From NCBI GenBank assembly GCA_017936265.1, contig JAGBFX010000025.1, positions 1 through 33,426 on the forward strand: DNA of 33,426 nucleotides. The letters run 5' to 3'. The stretch is from Bacteroidaceae bacterium (GTDB taxonomy: Bacteria; Bacteroidota; Bacteroidia; Bacteroidales; Bacteroidaceae). A program made the translations under genes and the position numbers. Below are positions 1 through 7,382 of the stretch, one piece after another. Position 1 is the stretch's first letter; each line of letters starts with the position of its first letter. A model generated the notes under the pieces. It saw only the letters and a list, made by a program, of their open reading frames with translations. It was not told the DNA's origin and ran no database searches.

Positions 1-2
1 GC

Positions 3-53
3 GTACTTTTCAGTCATGAAAAGTATGTGATAGAACGACAACAAGAAGAATAA
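3..53 (+). CDS. possible C-terminal tail of a gene entering from the left
   Basis: One frame stays open from the window edge for 16 codons and ends in TAA at 51-53; its last residues are rich in charged and glutamine residues (ERQQEE). It could be the tail of a gene that begins upstream, but 16 codons are too few to identify a family, and the stretch may equally be non-coding. It would be convergent with the lipoprotein gene that ends at 164. Confidence 0.25.
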   Translation, partial: VLFSHEKYVIERQQEE

Positions 54-111
54 ACGACAACAGATTAAGGGTAAAACAAACCAAGGAATAACAGTTTTAT
101 TTAGTTGAGTT

Positions 112-129
112 ATTTCGTCCACACGAAAT
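112..129. terminator. weak hairpin between convergent gene ends
   Basis: A 7-bp inverted repeat (ATTTCGT and ACGAAAT) with a 4-base loop lies just past the stop of the minus-strand lipoprotein gene. No clean T-run follows it on either strand, so its role as a terminator is a guess from position. Confidence 0.3.
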
Positions 130-163
130 TTCTACTGAGCCGTTAATTTTCCCGCACAAACCT

Positions 164-1030
164 TCAGTTTTCACTTTCCACTATCCCATTTTCAGTTTGC
201 AAAGTGTCCTTCTTGAACCTATCATTGCCTTTCATAAGGAAATCGAGAGAGTACTGTGCAGCATCGAACATCTCGCGGCACTCGGCAATCGAAAGGAGCA
301 CATCGGAGAGTTCCTTTACCATTGTTATTGCCTTGACATCCTCCTGACGCAGTTCATACCCGAAATCACGTGAACCGCCGGATAGTTCCACTACCACCTT
401 GCCGCTTGATGACGCCACAAAATCCATTATACCGCCATCATCGCCACGCCTGTAGTCACGACGCTCGATATATACGCCATGCTCCTTGCCACTCCACGAA
501 TAGATGGAGTTCTCGGCAGAGACATACAACTCGCCGCACTTTACCGTCACGGCCTTATAACCGATGCGGGCACCGCGATAGTATGATGTGAGCACAGCCT
601 CGCCGTTCTCCTTTACCGTTGCACGCAGGAAGTTGTTGAAAGCATTCTTGGATATGGCCTGAGAAGGTACCGAGTAGACACCCATATCCTGATATTTTGC
701 ATTCCTGCTGTAGTCGAACTCCTTGAGCATGGTATCACGCAGTTCCACCAGACGCTGCATCTCGCTGTTGAAATAGGCAATGTCGCGCTCCTTTTCCCTG
801 ATGAGCACCTCATGACGCAGAGCCTCGGCCTCGCGCAAGGTCTTGTAAGCTTTGGGATGTGCAAGTTTCACACTGTCAATGAGCATCTTCGCCCTGTTGT
901 AGTTACCCGCCTTGAACTCGTTGCGCACCTCGGAGAGGATGTCACGTGCAGGCTGTTCAATCTTGCCCTCGCATGAGAGCATCATAACGGCTGAAAGCGT
1001 CGAGAGGAGAATTGAGAATATCTTTTTCAT
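164..1030 (-). CDS. lipoprotein of unknown function
   Basis: This is a 288-residue predicted lipoprotein. The chosen start (MKKIF) gives a short basic end, a hydrophobic stretch and a lipobox ending at Cys20 (MMLSC); an upstream in-frame start would only add residues before the signal peptide. Residues about 25-110 are charged and look alpha-helical, possibly coiled coil, with spacing reminiscent of TPR-like segments ('AGNYNRAKMLIDS'). Residues about 125-250 look like beta strands. I do not recognise the family. It is divergent from the tRNA nucleotidyltransferase gene. A TATTTTTG -7-like element on the minus strand (1057-1064) lies about 27 bases upstream. A lipoprotein of the inner or outer membrane is likely; the function is unknown. 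Confidence 0.85.
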   Translation of the reverse strand: MKKIFSILLSTLSAVMMLSCEGKIEQPARDILSEVRNEFKAGNYNRAKMLIDSVKLAHPKAYKTLREAEALRHEVLIREKERDIAYFNSEMQRLVELRDTMLKEFDYSRNAKYQDMGVYSVPSQAISKNAFNNFLRATVKENGEAVLTSYYRGARIGYKAVTVKCGELYVSAENSIYSWSGKEHGVYIERRDYRRGDDGGIMDFVASSSGKVVVELSGGSRDFGYELRQEDVKAITMVKELSDVLLSIAECREMFDAAQYSLDFLMKGNDRFKKDTLQTENGIVESEN

Positions 1031-1056
1031 AGTCATGTATCCGTTTGTGTACAATG

Positions 1057-1064
1057 CAAAAATA
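1057..1064 (-). promoter_or_regulatory. putative -7 element for the lipoprotein gene
   Basis: On the minus strand this reads TATTTTTG, an exact match to the Bacteroidota TAnnTTTG -7 consensus. A convincing -33 TTG element was not seen at the usual distance, so support is partial. Confidence 0.45.
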
Positions 1065-1171
1065 CAACATATTATCGTTACGCACTCCTTGTAAAAGATG
1101 TTTTTTTGCCGTCGGAGGGATTATTGAATAGTTTTTAACTACTCCGTTTTTATTAATAGAATATTATTGGC

Positions 1172-1179
1172 TATCTTTG
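1172..1179 (+). promoter_or_regulatory. -7 promoter element of the tRNA nucleotidyltransferase gene
   Basis: TATCTTTG matches the TAnnTTTG consensus exactly. It ends only 17 bases before the ATG at 1197. It lies downstream of an alternative in-frame TTG codon at 1167, which argues against that upstream start. The -33 region has only a T-run (about 1147-1151), not a clear TTTG. A leader of roughly 10 nt is implied. Confidence 0.6.
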
Positions 1180-1196
1180 CGCTAAAGCGCAAAAAA

Positions 1197-2633
1197 ATGT
1201 ACAGACCCACAAGAGAAGAACTCTGCAAGATACTTGATACACCAATCTTCCGCAAGATTACCGAAACGGCCGACAGCCTTGGCATGGAGTGCTATGTTGT
1301 CGGCGGATTCGTGCGTGACATATTCCTTGAGCGTCCATCGACCGACATTGACGTTGTCGTTGTGGGCAAAGGCATCGAGATGGCACGTGCTTTCAGCAAG
1401 AGGCTGGGCAAGGGAGCGCACCTTTCGGTATACGCGAACTTCGGCACAGCACAGGTAAAATACGGAGAGCACGAGATTGAGTTTGTCGGAGCCCGCAAGG
1501 AGAGCTACAGCCATGACTCGCGCAACCCCATTGTCGAGGACGGCACGCTGGAAGATGACCAGAACCGCCGCGACTTTACCATTAACGCAATGGCGATATG
1601 CCTGAACAGCGAGAGGTTCGGAGAGCTTGTCGACCCCTTCGACGGCATGCTCGACCTTGAGGACCGCATAATAAGCACCCCACTTGAACCGGGAATAACG
1701 TTCAGCGATGACCCGCTGCGCATGATGCGCTGCATACGCTTTGCCACACAGCTCAACTTCTACATCGAGGATGAGACATTCCAGGCACTGTGCGACAACA
1801 AGGAGAGGATAAGAATAATCTCACGCGAGAGAATAAACGAGGAGCTAAACAAGATACTGCTCTCGCCCACCCCGTCGAAAGGTTTCATCGAGCTTGACCG
1901 CTGCGGACTGCTCGAAATCATCTTCCCGCAGCTGACAGCCTTGCAGGGTGTGGAGACCAAGAACGGCTACAGCCACAAGGAGATGTTCTACCACACCCTT
2001 GAGGTGCTTGACAACATAGCACAGAAGACCGACAACCTGTGGTTGCGTTGGGCAGCCCTGCTGCATGACATCGGCAAACCCAAGACAAAGCGCTGGGACC
2101 CAGTGATGAAGTGGACCTTCCACAACCATAACATTGTGGGCGAGAAGATGACCATGAAACTGTTCCGCGACTACAAGATGCCACAGAACGAGAAGATGAA
2201 GTACGTAGCGAAGCTGGTATCGCTGCACATGCGCCCCATAGCCATTGCCGATGATGAGGTGACAGACTCAGCCGTACGACGCCTGCTCTTCGACGCCGGC
2301 GATGACATCGATGACCTGATGACACTGTGCGAGGCCGACATAACATCCAAGAACGAGGTACGCAAGAAACAGTTCCTGAACAATTTCCAGATTGTAAGGC
2401 AGAAGCTCAAGGACATCGAGGAGAAGGACCGCATACGCAATTTCCAGCCACCCGTCAACGGCGAGGAGATAATGCAGCTGTTCAATCTGGGCCCTTGCGC
2501 CGAGGTAGGCCGTCTGAAGAGCGCCGTAAAGGATGCCATCCTCGACGGCATCATCCCCAACGAGCACGATGCAGCCAAGGCATTCATCATTGAGCAGGCC
2601 GCCAAGATGGGCCTTACCCCATGCTGCGGGTAA
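1197..2633 (+). CDS. CCA-adding-type tRNA nucleotidyltransferase with HD domain
   Basis: This 478-residue protein belongs to the class II poly(A) polymerase/CCA-adding nucleotidyltransferase family, which adds or repairs the 3' CCA end of tRNA in the cytoplasm. The sequence shows the nucleotide-binding GGFVRD motif (G36-D41), the metal-binding pair D50 and D52 (DIDVV), and the RRDFTINAM segment typical of the family. A C-terminal HD phosphohydrolase domain follows, with H290-D291 in LLHDIGK and the later FHNHN. The ATG at 1197 was chosen because a good -7 promoter element lies between it and the upstream TTG. The gene stands alone, with its own promoter. Whether it adds CC, A or all three bases cannot be told from the sequence. 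The family assignment is firm. Confidence 0.95.
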   Translation: MYRPTREELCKILDTPIFRKITETADSLGMECYVVGGFVRDIFLERPSTDIDVVVVGKGIEMARAFSKRLGKGAHLSVYANFGTAQVKYGEHEIEFVGARKESYSHDSRNPIVEDGTLEDDQNRRDFTINAMAICLNSERFGELVDPFDGMLDLEDRIISTPLEPGITFSDDPLRMMRCIRFATQLNFYIEDETFQALCDNKERIRIISRERINEELNKILLSPTPSKGFIELDRCGLLEIIFPQLTALQGVETKNGYSHKEMFYHTLEVLDNIAQKTDNLWLRWAALLHDIGKPKTKRWDPVMKWTFHNHNIVGEKMTMKLFRDYKMPQNEKMKYVAKLVSLHMRPIAIADDEVTDSAVRRLLFDAGDDIDDLMTLCEADITSKNEVRKKQFLNNFQIVRQKLKDIEEKDRIRNFQPPVNGEEIMQLFNLGPCAEVGRLKSAVKDAILDGIIPNEHDAAKAFIIEQAAKMGLTPCCG

Positions 2634-2676
2634 CAACCGATGAGTGGAGCAAGCAGTAAAATCACAAAAAGAACTA

Positions 2677-2707
2677 TTGCACGACAACATAAATGCAAAT
2701 AGATTTG
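2677..2707 (+). promoter_or_regulatory. -33/-7 promoter of the first TolC gene
   Basis: TTG at 2677-2679 and TAGATTTG at 2700-2707 are separated by 20 bases, matching the Bacteroidota promoter layout. The -7 element ends 14 bases before the ATG at 2722, implying a leader of only about 8 nt. Confidence 0.6.
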
Positions 2708-2721
2708 CAACAAAAAGAGTT

Positions 2722-3963
2722 ATGAGAAAGCTACTATTCATTCTGATATTAATAGCGACAACAGCCACGGCACAGGAGATATCATACGGAGAATACATGC
2801 AGAGGGTCATGGAAGGCAACATCGCACTTACAGCGAAAAGGCTCGACATTGATATTGCCGATGCGCATCTCAAGGGTTCAAAGACATTCAACGACCCCAC
2901 TCTTGCAGTCACATACACCAACAACGAAGACTGGAGCAAGAAACTCGGCCAGGGCATAGAGGTGGAGCTGAGCCGTACATTCATGTTCGGCGTGCGCAAG
3001 AACCGCATCAACATGGCAGACAGCGAGCGCCGTCTCACCGCCGCCCTGTTCGAGGAGTACATGCGTAACTTCCGTGCCGATGCCACCCTTGCCTATCTTG
3101 AGCACCTGAAAGCCAATATGCTGCTTGCCGAGGCAAAGGAGATACTGAATGACCTTGAAGAGATAGCATCGAACGACAGCATGCGTTTCATACGCGGCGA
3201 CATAGCCGAAAGCGGTTGGCTCGAGAGCCGCATGGCAATGGGCATTGCCCGTAATGCCATGCTCGAGACGGAAGCAGGGTGCAACAACACCGCTATCAAG
3301 ATGGGCTATTTCATGGGTAGCCTCAACGGGGCAGAGAGCCTTCGTGGCAACGGCACGTTGGAGATGAGCGAAGAGGCTGCACCCATAGAACATTATATCA
3401 ACAATGCCCTTGCCCACCGCGCCGACATTGTAGTGGCACTCAGCCGTGCCGATGTGGCAGAAGCGGTAAAGAGATTCAACAAGGCACAGCGCCGTCCGGA
3501 GCTGAATGCCGTATTGGGTGCCACTTACAACATCGCACGCCCCGACTTCACCACACTGAAGGCAGGTATTGCCGTACCGCTCAAATTCTCGAACCTGAAC
3601 AAGGGTGCCCGTATAGCCGATGAGATTCTTGTACAGCAGGCGAACATAGAAGTCGAAGAGGCACGTCTTCTCGTTCAGGCCGACGTGATGCAGGCATACA
3701 ACAGTTTCCTCTACGCCGTAAAGCAGACCGAGACCTTCACGGGCAAGATGCTCAGCGACATGAGAAGAGTCGTCGAAGGCAAGAAGAAAGCCTATGAACT
3801 CGGTGAGATACCTTTCATAGAGTACCTTATTGTAGAGCGCGATGAAAGCGAGATGCGCCGCGAGTATATCGAGGCACTCTTCGGCAAGGCAGCCGCCTGG
3901 GTCGAGCTGCAACGCGCGACAGGTTTCAGCCTCGAGTTCAGTACAATGCCGATAGCAGAGTGA
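2722..3963 (+). CDS. TolC-family outer-membrane efflux channel (CusC/CzcC-like)
   Basis: This 413-residue protein resembles outer-membrane factors of the TolC/CzcC family, trimeric channels that pair with RND or ABC pumps. The start at MRKLLF gives a standard signal peptide ending near ATAQ (about residue 18). An upstream in-frame GTG at 2644 would spoil the signal peptide and lies before the promoter. The mature protein has the family's repeated helical pattern: an early segment around 'LDIDIADAHLKGSKTFNDP' and a late segment with 'KKAYELGEIPFIEYLIVERDE' that matches the second outer-membrane-factor repeat. It is followed not by the usual adaptor and permease but by the DUF4419 stretch, so its pump partner must be encoded elsewhere or has been lost. 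Family assignment is strong; substrate is unknown. Confidence 0.88.
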   Translation: MRKLLFILILIATTATAQEISYGEYMQRVMEGNIALTAKRLDIDIADAHLKGSKTFNDPTLAVTYTNNEDWSKKLGQGIEVELSRTFMFGVRKNRINMADSERRLTAALFEEYMRNFRADATLAYLEHLKANMLLAEAKEILNDLEEIASNDSMRFIRGDIAESGWLESRMAMGIARNAMLETEAGCNNTAIKMGYFMGSLNGAESLRGNGTLEMSEEAAPIEHYINNALAHRADIVVALSRADVAEAVKRFNKAQRRPELNAVLGATYNIARPDFTTLKAGIAVPLKFSNLNKGARIADEILVQQANIEVEEARLLVQADVMQAYNSFLYAVKQTETFTGKMLSDMRRVVEGKKKAYELGEIPFIEYLIVERDESEMRREYIEALFGKAAAWVELQRATGFSLEFSTMPIAE

Positions 3964-3994
3964 GAAAAAACGATGTTGAAGAACAGCAGTAGAT

Positions 3995-4168
3995 ATGATT
4001 AGACAAACAAAATACTTATACATACTTTTTATCATACTCTTTTACACTGCATGCAACTATAACCATGATACAAACAAGAAGCTTGTTAAAGCAGAACAGT
4101 GCATCCAGCAGAATGTTGATAACAGAAACAGGTGGAACGCCGCAATATCATGCAGTATGTGCATATAA
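3995..4168 (+). CDS. small putative lipoprotein, possibly frameshifted
   Basis: The frame encodes 57 residues with a clear lipoprotein signal: basic start, hydrophobic ILFIILF run and Cys20 in FYTAC. After about residue 45 the frame ends abruptly. The overlapping +1 frame then stays open to 4280 and has a protein-like composition (YHAVCAYKYDGSG, NGWVAAS). One reading is a roughly 95-residue lipoprotein broken by a one-base shift near 4110-4150; the other is a genuine 57-residue lipoprotein. It lies 31 bases after the TolC stop. The 4280 end is 14 bases before the DUF4419 start, so it may be co-transcribed with that gene. No family was recognised. Confidence 0.45.
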   Translation: MIRQTKYLYILFIILFYTACNYNHDTNKKLVKAEQCIQQNVDNRNRWNAAISCSMCI

Positions 4169-4294
4169 ATATGATGGAAGTGGCTTAATCTTTAACAAAA
4201 TATTTTATAATGACTACCAAACGAATAAAAATGGATGGGTGGCCGCTTCACAAGCTCATGTTCTTTTTATTATCAAATAAGGCTCAATTATAGT

Positions 4295-5698
4295 ATGATT
4301 AAAAAGATACTGATAACACTGCTTGCGGCAATCTTTACAACAAATTCCTTGTATGCTCAATCATGCAACAAAGTCTCTTTTACATTAGAAGAACTTGATG
4401 CTCCGGCCGGGTTATTGAAGACAAGAACTGTGGATGATATCTATAAGCACCTGCTTTGCAAAGATTATAAATCGTATATAGGTTCTGTTGATGAGATTGC
4501 TTCCCAAAGCAAAATCATTGCCAACAGTCTCGGTGACAGGCAAATCGTCGGCAAGTACGGATACAACCCGTTCTTCTTTGGCTTGTGCGAGGCTTATGCT
4601 AACCACAGACCGGTGGTGTTGTCACCCGATGTCATCTGGGTCCTTATCAGTCAGGGCTTTGCCAATCATATCAACAGCAACAGCGGGCAGTTCCGTAATC
4701 AGATAGTAGATTTTGATGACAGAAAAGAGCTGAAAATCGAGGTAGGGAGTGAACCGGAAAAGACAGACTGGTATAATGTCTTTGAATCGTTCTATTCGAG
4801 GTTGTCGCACGATGTTAAAGATAATCTTGCCGAGACTTTGCTTTGTGACTTCTCAACATCTACCAACATAGACAGACTCGTGTCACAAGCGACTATTATG
4901 GAGACTGTAGAATCATACTATGATTTTATTGTCATATATTTAGTATGTGGAATCCCATCCATCACGCTTGAAGGAACTGTTGAGGATTGGGAAAGAGTCA
5001 AGGAAAAGACCCTTGCACTTGAAAAATATGACCTTGGCTGGTGGACAGACAGGCTCGTACCTATTCTTGATGAGTTCATTGCTGCTTCCAAAGGTAATGC
5101 CAATATAGCATTCTGGAAAGAGATGGTTCATATAACAGAACCGGGGAGCTGTGGCAATCCCCGAGTGATAGATGGTTGGATAACAGACCTCTATCCATAT
5201 GACCGTGACGGCAAACGTATGAATGAAGGTAAAATAACGGATACGGATAAATTGCCTGGTGAAATATCAAAAGTGAGAATCCGTACAATATACAACAATG
5301 GTTTAAGCTTAGAATCCGGCCCTGATGTCGAGGTCTGGGCGGGTATTTTCGGTTTGGAGCAGAACGAAGAGAACTTTGCCATCAAGCCTGTGACAGGGTG
5401 GCTGGCAAGGATGTTTGACAGTGCGGCCATTGAAAAGAGTATATTTACCAAAGCCAATACACCCGATAGCTTCTATGGTATAAGGATTGCTGTTGACAGC
5501 ATACCGCCGGTACTAAAGGAGTTCGGTCACATTTATAAGTTGGATGTAAGTTTTAACGGTAAGGCATTCCTTCCCGAATGGTTGAGTGAAATCCGTATAG
5601 ACCGTCTTGTATTGAGGGGAAAGATTCCTCTAAAGGAACGCAGAAAGGCGAAAAAATGGTTTCCGAACGTGGAGTTCAAGGAAGTAGGGGACTTGTAA
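4295..5698 (+). CDS. secreted DUF4419 domain protein
   Basis: This 467-residue protein begins with a signal peptide (MIKKILITLLAAIF, likely cleavage near SLYA, residues 20-21), so it is probably periplasmic or exported. From about residue 90 it matches what I recall of DUF4419, a family found in bacteria and fungi with no established function. The recognisable block is 'VVLSPDVIWVLISQGFANHIN' (shared pattern of LSPD.IW.LI.QG.A.H.N, about residues 103-125), followed by conserved tryptophan-rich segments (LGWWTDRL, FWKEMV) and a 'GWITDLYPYD' motif. Base and codon use are more AT-rich than in the flanking genes. The start at 4295 was chosen for the signal peptide. A hairpin at 5791-5819 may end the transcript. 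No catalytic residues can be assigned. Confidence 0.8.
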   Translation: MIKKILITLLAAIFTTNSLYAQSCNKVSFTLEELDAPAGLLKTRTVDDIYKHLLCKDYKSYIGSVDEIASQSKIIANSLGDRQIVGKYGYNPFFFGLCEAYANHRPVVLSPDVIWVLISQGFANHINSNSGQFRNQIVDFDDRKELKIEVGSEPEKTDWYNVFESFYSRLSHDVKDNLAETLLCDFSTSTNIDRLVSQATIMETVESYYDFIVIYLVCGIPSITLEGTVEDWERVKEKTLALEKYDLGWWTDRLVPILDEFIAASKGNANIAFWKEMVHITEPGSCGNPRVIDGWITDLYPYDRDGKRMNEGKITDTDKLPGEISKVRIRTIYNNGLSLESGPDVEVWAGIFGLEQNEENFAIKPVTGWLARMFDSAAIEKSIFTKANTPDSFYGIRIAVDSIPPVLKEFGHIYKLDVSFNGKAFLPEWLSEIRIDRLVLRGKIPLKERRKAKKWFPNVEFKEVGDL

Positions 5699-5790
5699 GG
5701 ATTTAAGGTTTAGCAACTTCTGATAAATTCTTTAAGGTTTTAGTATTAAATGTTGATGATAGCAACAACAATTTTATTGTCGTTAATTCT

Positions 5791-5819
5791 GTTCGGAGGA
5801 GTGTTTGTCTCCTCCGAAC
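5791..5819 (+). terminator. hairpin downstream of the DUF4419 gene
   Basis: GTTCGGAGGAG and CTCCTCCGAAC form a perfect 11-bp GC-rich stem with a 7-base loop, about 90 bases after the DUF4419 stop. Only a short T-run follows (GCTTTATC), so termination is likely but not certain. Confidence 0.55.
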
Positions 5820-5892
5820 GCTTTATCAACGTAGAGAATGATGCAAAGGCCTATTTTGTTGTAATTTCTAGTAATTATAACATAGTAATTAG

Positions 5893-5957
5893 TTTATAAA
5901 CCTGGAAACTTTTTATAAACTGTTTGACATTCAAACAGTTTTGAGAGTTCAAACAGT
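5893..5957. repeat. clustered direct and inverted repeats
   Basis: TTTATAAAC occurs twice, 19 bases apart (5893 and 5912). TTCAAACAGT occurs twice, 18 bases apart (5930 and 5948). The first TTCAAACAGT copy is also the right arm of a near-perfect palindrome with AAACTGTTTGA (5917-5927). Half-turn symmetry and near-two-helical-turn spacing are what paired operator sites look like; no regulator family can be named. Confidence 0.45.
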
Positions 5958-6023
5958 AGATTGTGATATCGGGAAAACAGTATTTAACCAGTTCTAATTA
6001 TTTGGAGCAAAAACCTAAGAACA

Positions 6024-6317
6024 ATGAAATCATACGTATTTAATTTTTTGTTTGTTACCGGATCATTGATATGCTTTGCTGTTCAGAACGGATTTTCCGC
6101 TAATTCAAGTTCAAATGTAAACAATCATAGAGAACATGTTAATCCTGCGTTGTTTGTTGAGAACGAGAACGCAATAAGGGAGATTTACTCAGAACTGGGA
6201 ATCGACTGGGATGGAGAGATGTTTGTCGAAAAGAATTTCCTGGAAACATATCGTGTTGAAATCGATGGATTTATTGCCGAGAATAAGGATAGGATAAACC
6301 AAGTGTATCTGAAATAG
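6024..6317 (+). CDS. small secreted protein of unknown function
   Basis: The gene encodes 97 residues. Residues 1-26 form a signal peptide (MKSYVFNFLFVTGSLICF, likely cleavage after GFSA), followed by a Ser/Asn-rich linker and an acidic, probably helical domain (about residues 45-97). There is no lipobox cysteine; the only Cys lies inside the hydrophobic core. I recognise no family. It sits in the AT-richer stretch after the DUF4419 gene, separated from it by a hairpin and a repeat cluster, so it probably has its own promoter. The signal peptide and intact frame make it a likely real gene, with confidence limited by its small size. Confidence 0.6.
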   Translation: MKSYVFNFLFVTGSLICFAVQNGFSANSSSNVNNHREHVNPALFVENENAIREIYSELGIDWDGEMFVEKNFLETYRVEIDGFIAENKDRINQVYLK

Positions 6318-6381
6318 ATGCAGAATATTATTGCCTGCTTTTAGGATTTCAAGCAACGGTTAAATTCATCTGATTGAACTG

Positions 6382-6553
6382 ATGAAACTATTGCAATTTC
6401 TTGCTATCCTGTGGGTGCGGCACAAAGTTCATGGACGACTGCTACCGTAAGGGCAAGGGAGTAAGCCGTGACAAGAGCCTTGCCAAGGAACTCTACAGCG
6501 AGGCTGCAGCTGCCGGCAATGAAGAAGCAAAGAAAATTATTGAGGGGTGGTAG
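6382..6553 (+). pseudogene. remnant of a secreted Sel1-repeat protein
   Basis: One frame starts with a signal-peptide-like MKLLQFLAILWV at 6382 but stops after about 22 codons. A second frame, open from 6386 to TAG at 6551-6553, encodes 'DDCYRKGKGVSRDKSLAKELY' followed by 'SEAAAAGNEEAKKII', the pattern of one Sel1/TPR-like repeat. Because the two pieces are in different frames and the repeat part has no start at the right place, this looks like a gene that lost its middle by a deletion with frameshift near 6410. Its repeat part is GC-richer than the preceding small gene, resembling the host's normal codon use. Confidence 0.6.
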
Positions 6554-6591
6554 TGGTACAACGCATGCTTTACACCACAGAGTCTGACTCT

Positions 6592-7371
6592 TTATTCGCT
6601 TTGCGACATTATCTGCGCAACGTCGCCCTCGACGTACCTCTCATGAGAGATTGTCTTGCCGTCGAAGACAACATAGGCGAATGTACCTATCCAGTCGCCA
6701 AGGAAGATGCATCGCGAGGAGTCACCCAGTGGGAAGTCCTCATCGATGTGCCTGTGCCCGAAGATGAAGCAGTCGACCGACGGGTGCGCCTTGAGATAGT
6801 TCTTCGCGAACTTTACACAATCCTCGTTCTCGGCACCTTTGAAAGGAGTGTCTCCCTTTACCTTATGCTGCAGCATGCTGTGGCGCGCCCAGCTATGCCC
6901 CATCCATAGGCTCCAGCGCGGATGAACCATAGAGAACATCCACTGCAGGAAACGGTTGTGGAATATCGAACGCAGAATGCGGAAGCCCCTCTCGGTAGAG
7001 AACTCATCGCCATGGGCAAGATAGAACTCCTTGCTATGGAGTTCGACAAGGCAGGGCTCGCGGTGGATAATCATACCGCACTCTTTCTCGAAATAGTCGA
7101 GACACCACATGTCGTGGTTGCCTGTGAAGAAGTGTACCTCTACTCCCCTGTCGGTAAGCTCGGCTACCTTGCCGAGGAAACGGGTATAGCCCTTGGGAAC
7201 GGCATAGCGGTACTCGTACCAGAAGTCGAACATGTCCCCGAGCATATACACGGCAGCAGCCTCATCCTTGATTTTGTCGAGAAAGGATACCAGACGGCGC
7301 TCATGGGTACGGCTGTGCTCAATGGCCCAGGAGCCAAGGTGCGCATCGGAAAGGAAATAGATTTTCTTCAT
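6592..7371 (-). CDS. lpxH: UDP-2,3-diacylglucosamine diphosphatase
   Basis: This 259-residue protein is a calcineurin-like metallophosphoesterase of the LpxH type. LpxH hydrolyses UDP-2,3-diacylglucosamine to lipid X and UMP in lipid A synthesis at the inner membrane. The metal-binding set is complete: D9 and H11 (SDAHLG), D46 (GDMFD), N85-H86-D87 (GNHDMW), H120 (AHGDE), and H206 with H208 (GHRH). The W/F/R-rich segment around residues 135-165 fits the lipid-binding insertion of LpxH. The start MKKIYFLSD is directly in front of the first motif, so no longer start is needed. It is the last gene in a minus-strand series, 142 bases after the SufT-like gene, so it may have its own promoter. Assignment to LpxH rather than a generic phosphoesterase is likely. 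Confidence 0.88.
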   Translation of the reverse strand: MKKIYFLSDAHLGSWAIEHSRTHERRLVSFLDKIKDEAAAVYMLGDMFDFWYEYRYAVPKGYTRFLGKVAELTDRGVEVHFFTGNHDMWCLDYFEKECGMIIHREPCLVELHSKEFYLAHGDEFSTERGFRILRSIFHNRFLQWMFSMVHPRWSLWMGHSWARHSMLQHKVKGDTPFKGAENEDCVKFAKNYLKAHPSVDCFIFGHRHIDEDFPLGDSSRCIFLGDWIGTFAYVVFDGKTISHERYVEGDVAQIMSQSE

Positions 7372-7382
7372 AGCAACTGTCT

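Larger units (their letters stand above)
5699..6023 (+). other. 325-base intergenic region rich in repeats
   Basis: No coding frame is supported here. The region holds a strong hairpin (5791-5819), two copies of TTTATAAAC (5893-5901 and 5912-5920), an inverted repeat with 11-base arms (5917-5927 and 5931-5941) and a second direct copy of TTCAAACAGT (5930-5939 and 5948-5957). These lie upstream of a 97-codon gene and may form its control region. Confidence 0.5.

Noticed and set aside
4-25. 9-bp inverted repeat at the left edge
   Set aside because: It falls within a possible gene tail and has no T-run; the window edge prevents judging it.
2878-4035. Long minus-strand open frame (385 codons) opposite the first TolC gene
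   Set aside because: It is the antisense of a well-supported TolC gene; its composition (many Cys/His/Val/Leu) is typical of a shadow frame and it has no promoter or family resemblance.
6553-6578. Hairpin with wobble pairs downstream of lpxH
   Set aside because: Considered as the lpxH terminator, but it is imperfect and lacks a T-run on the minus strand.
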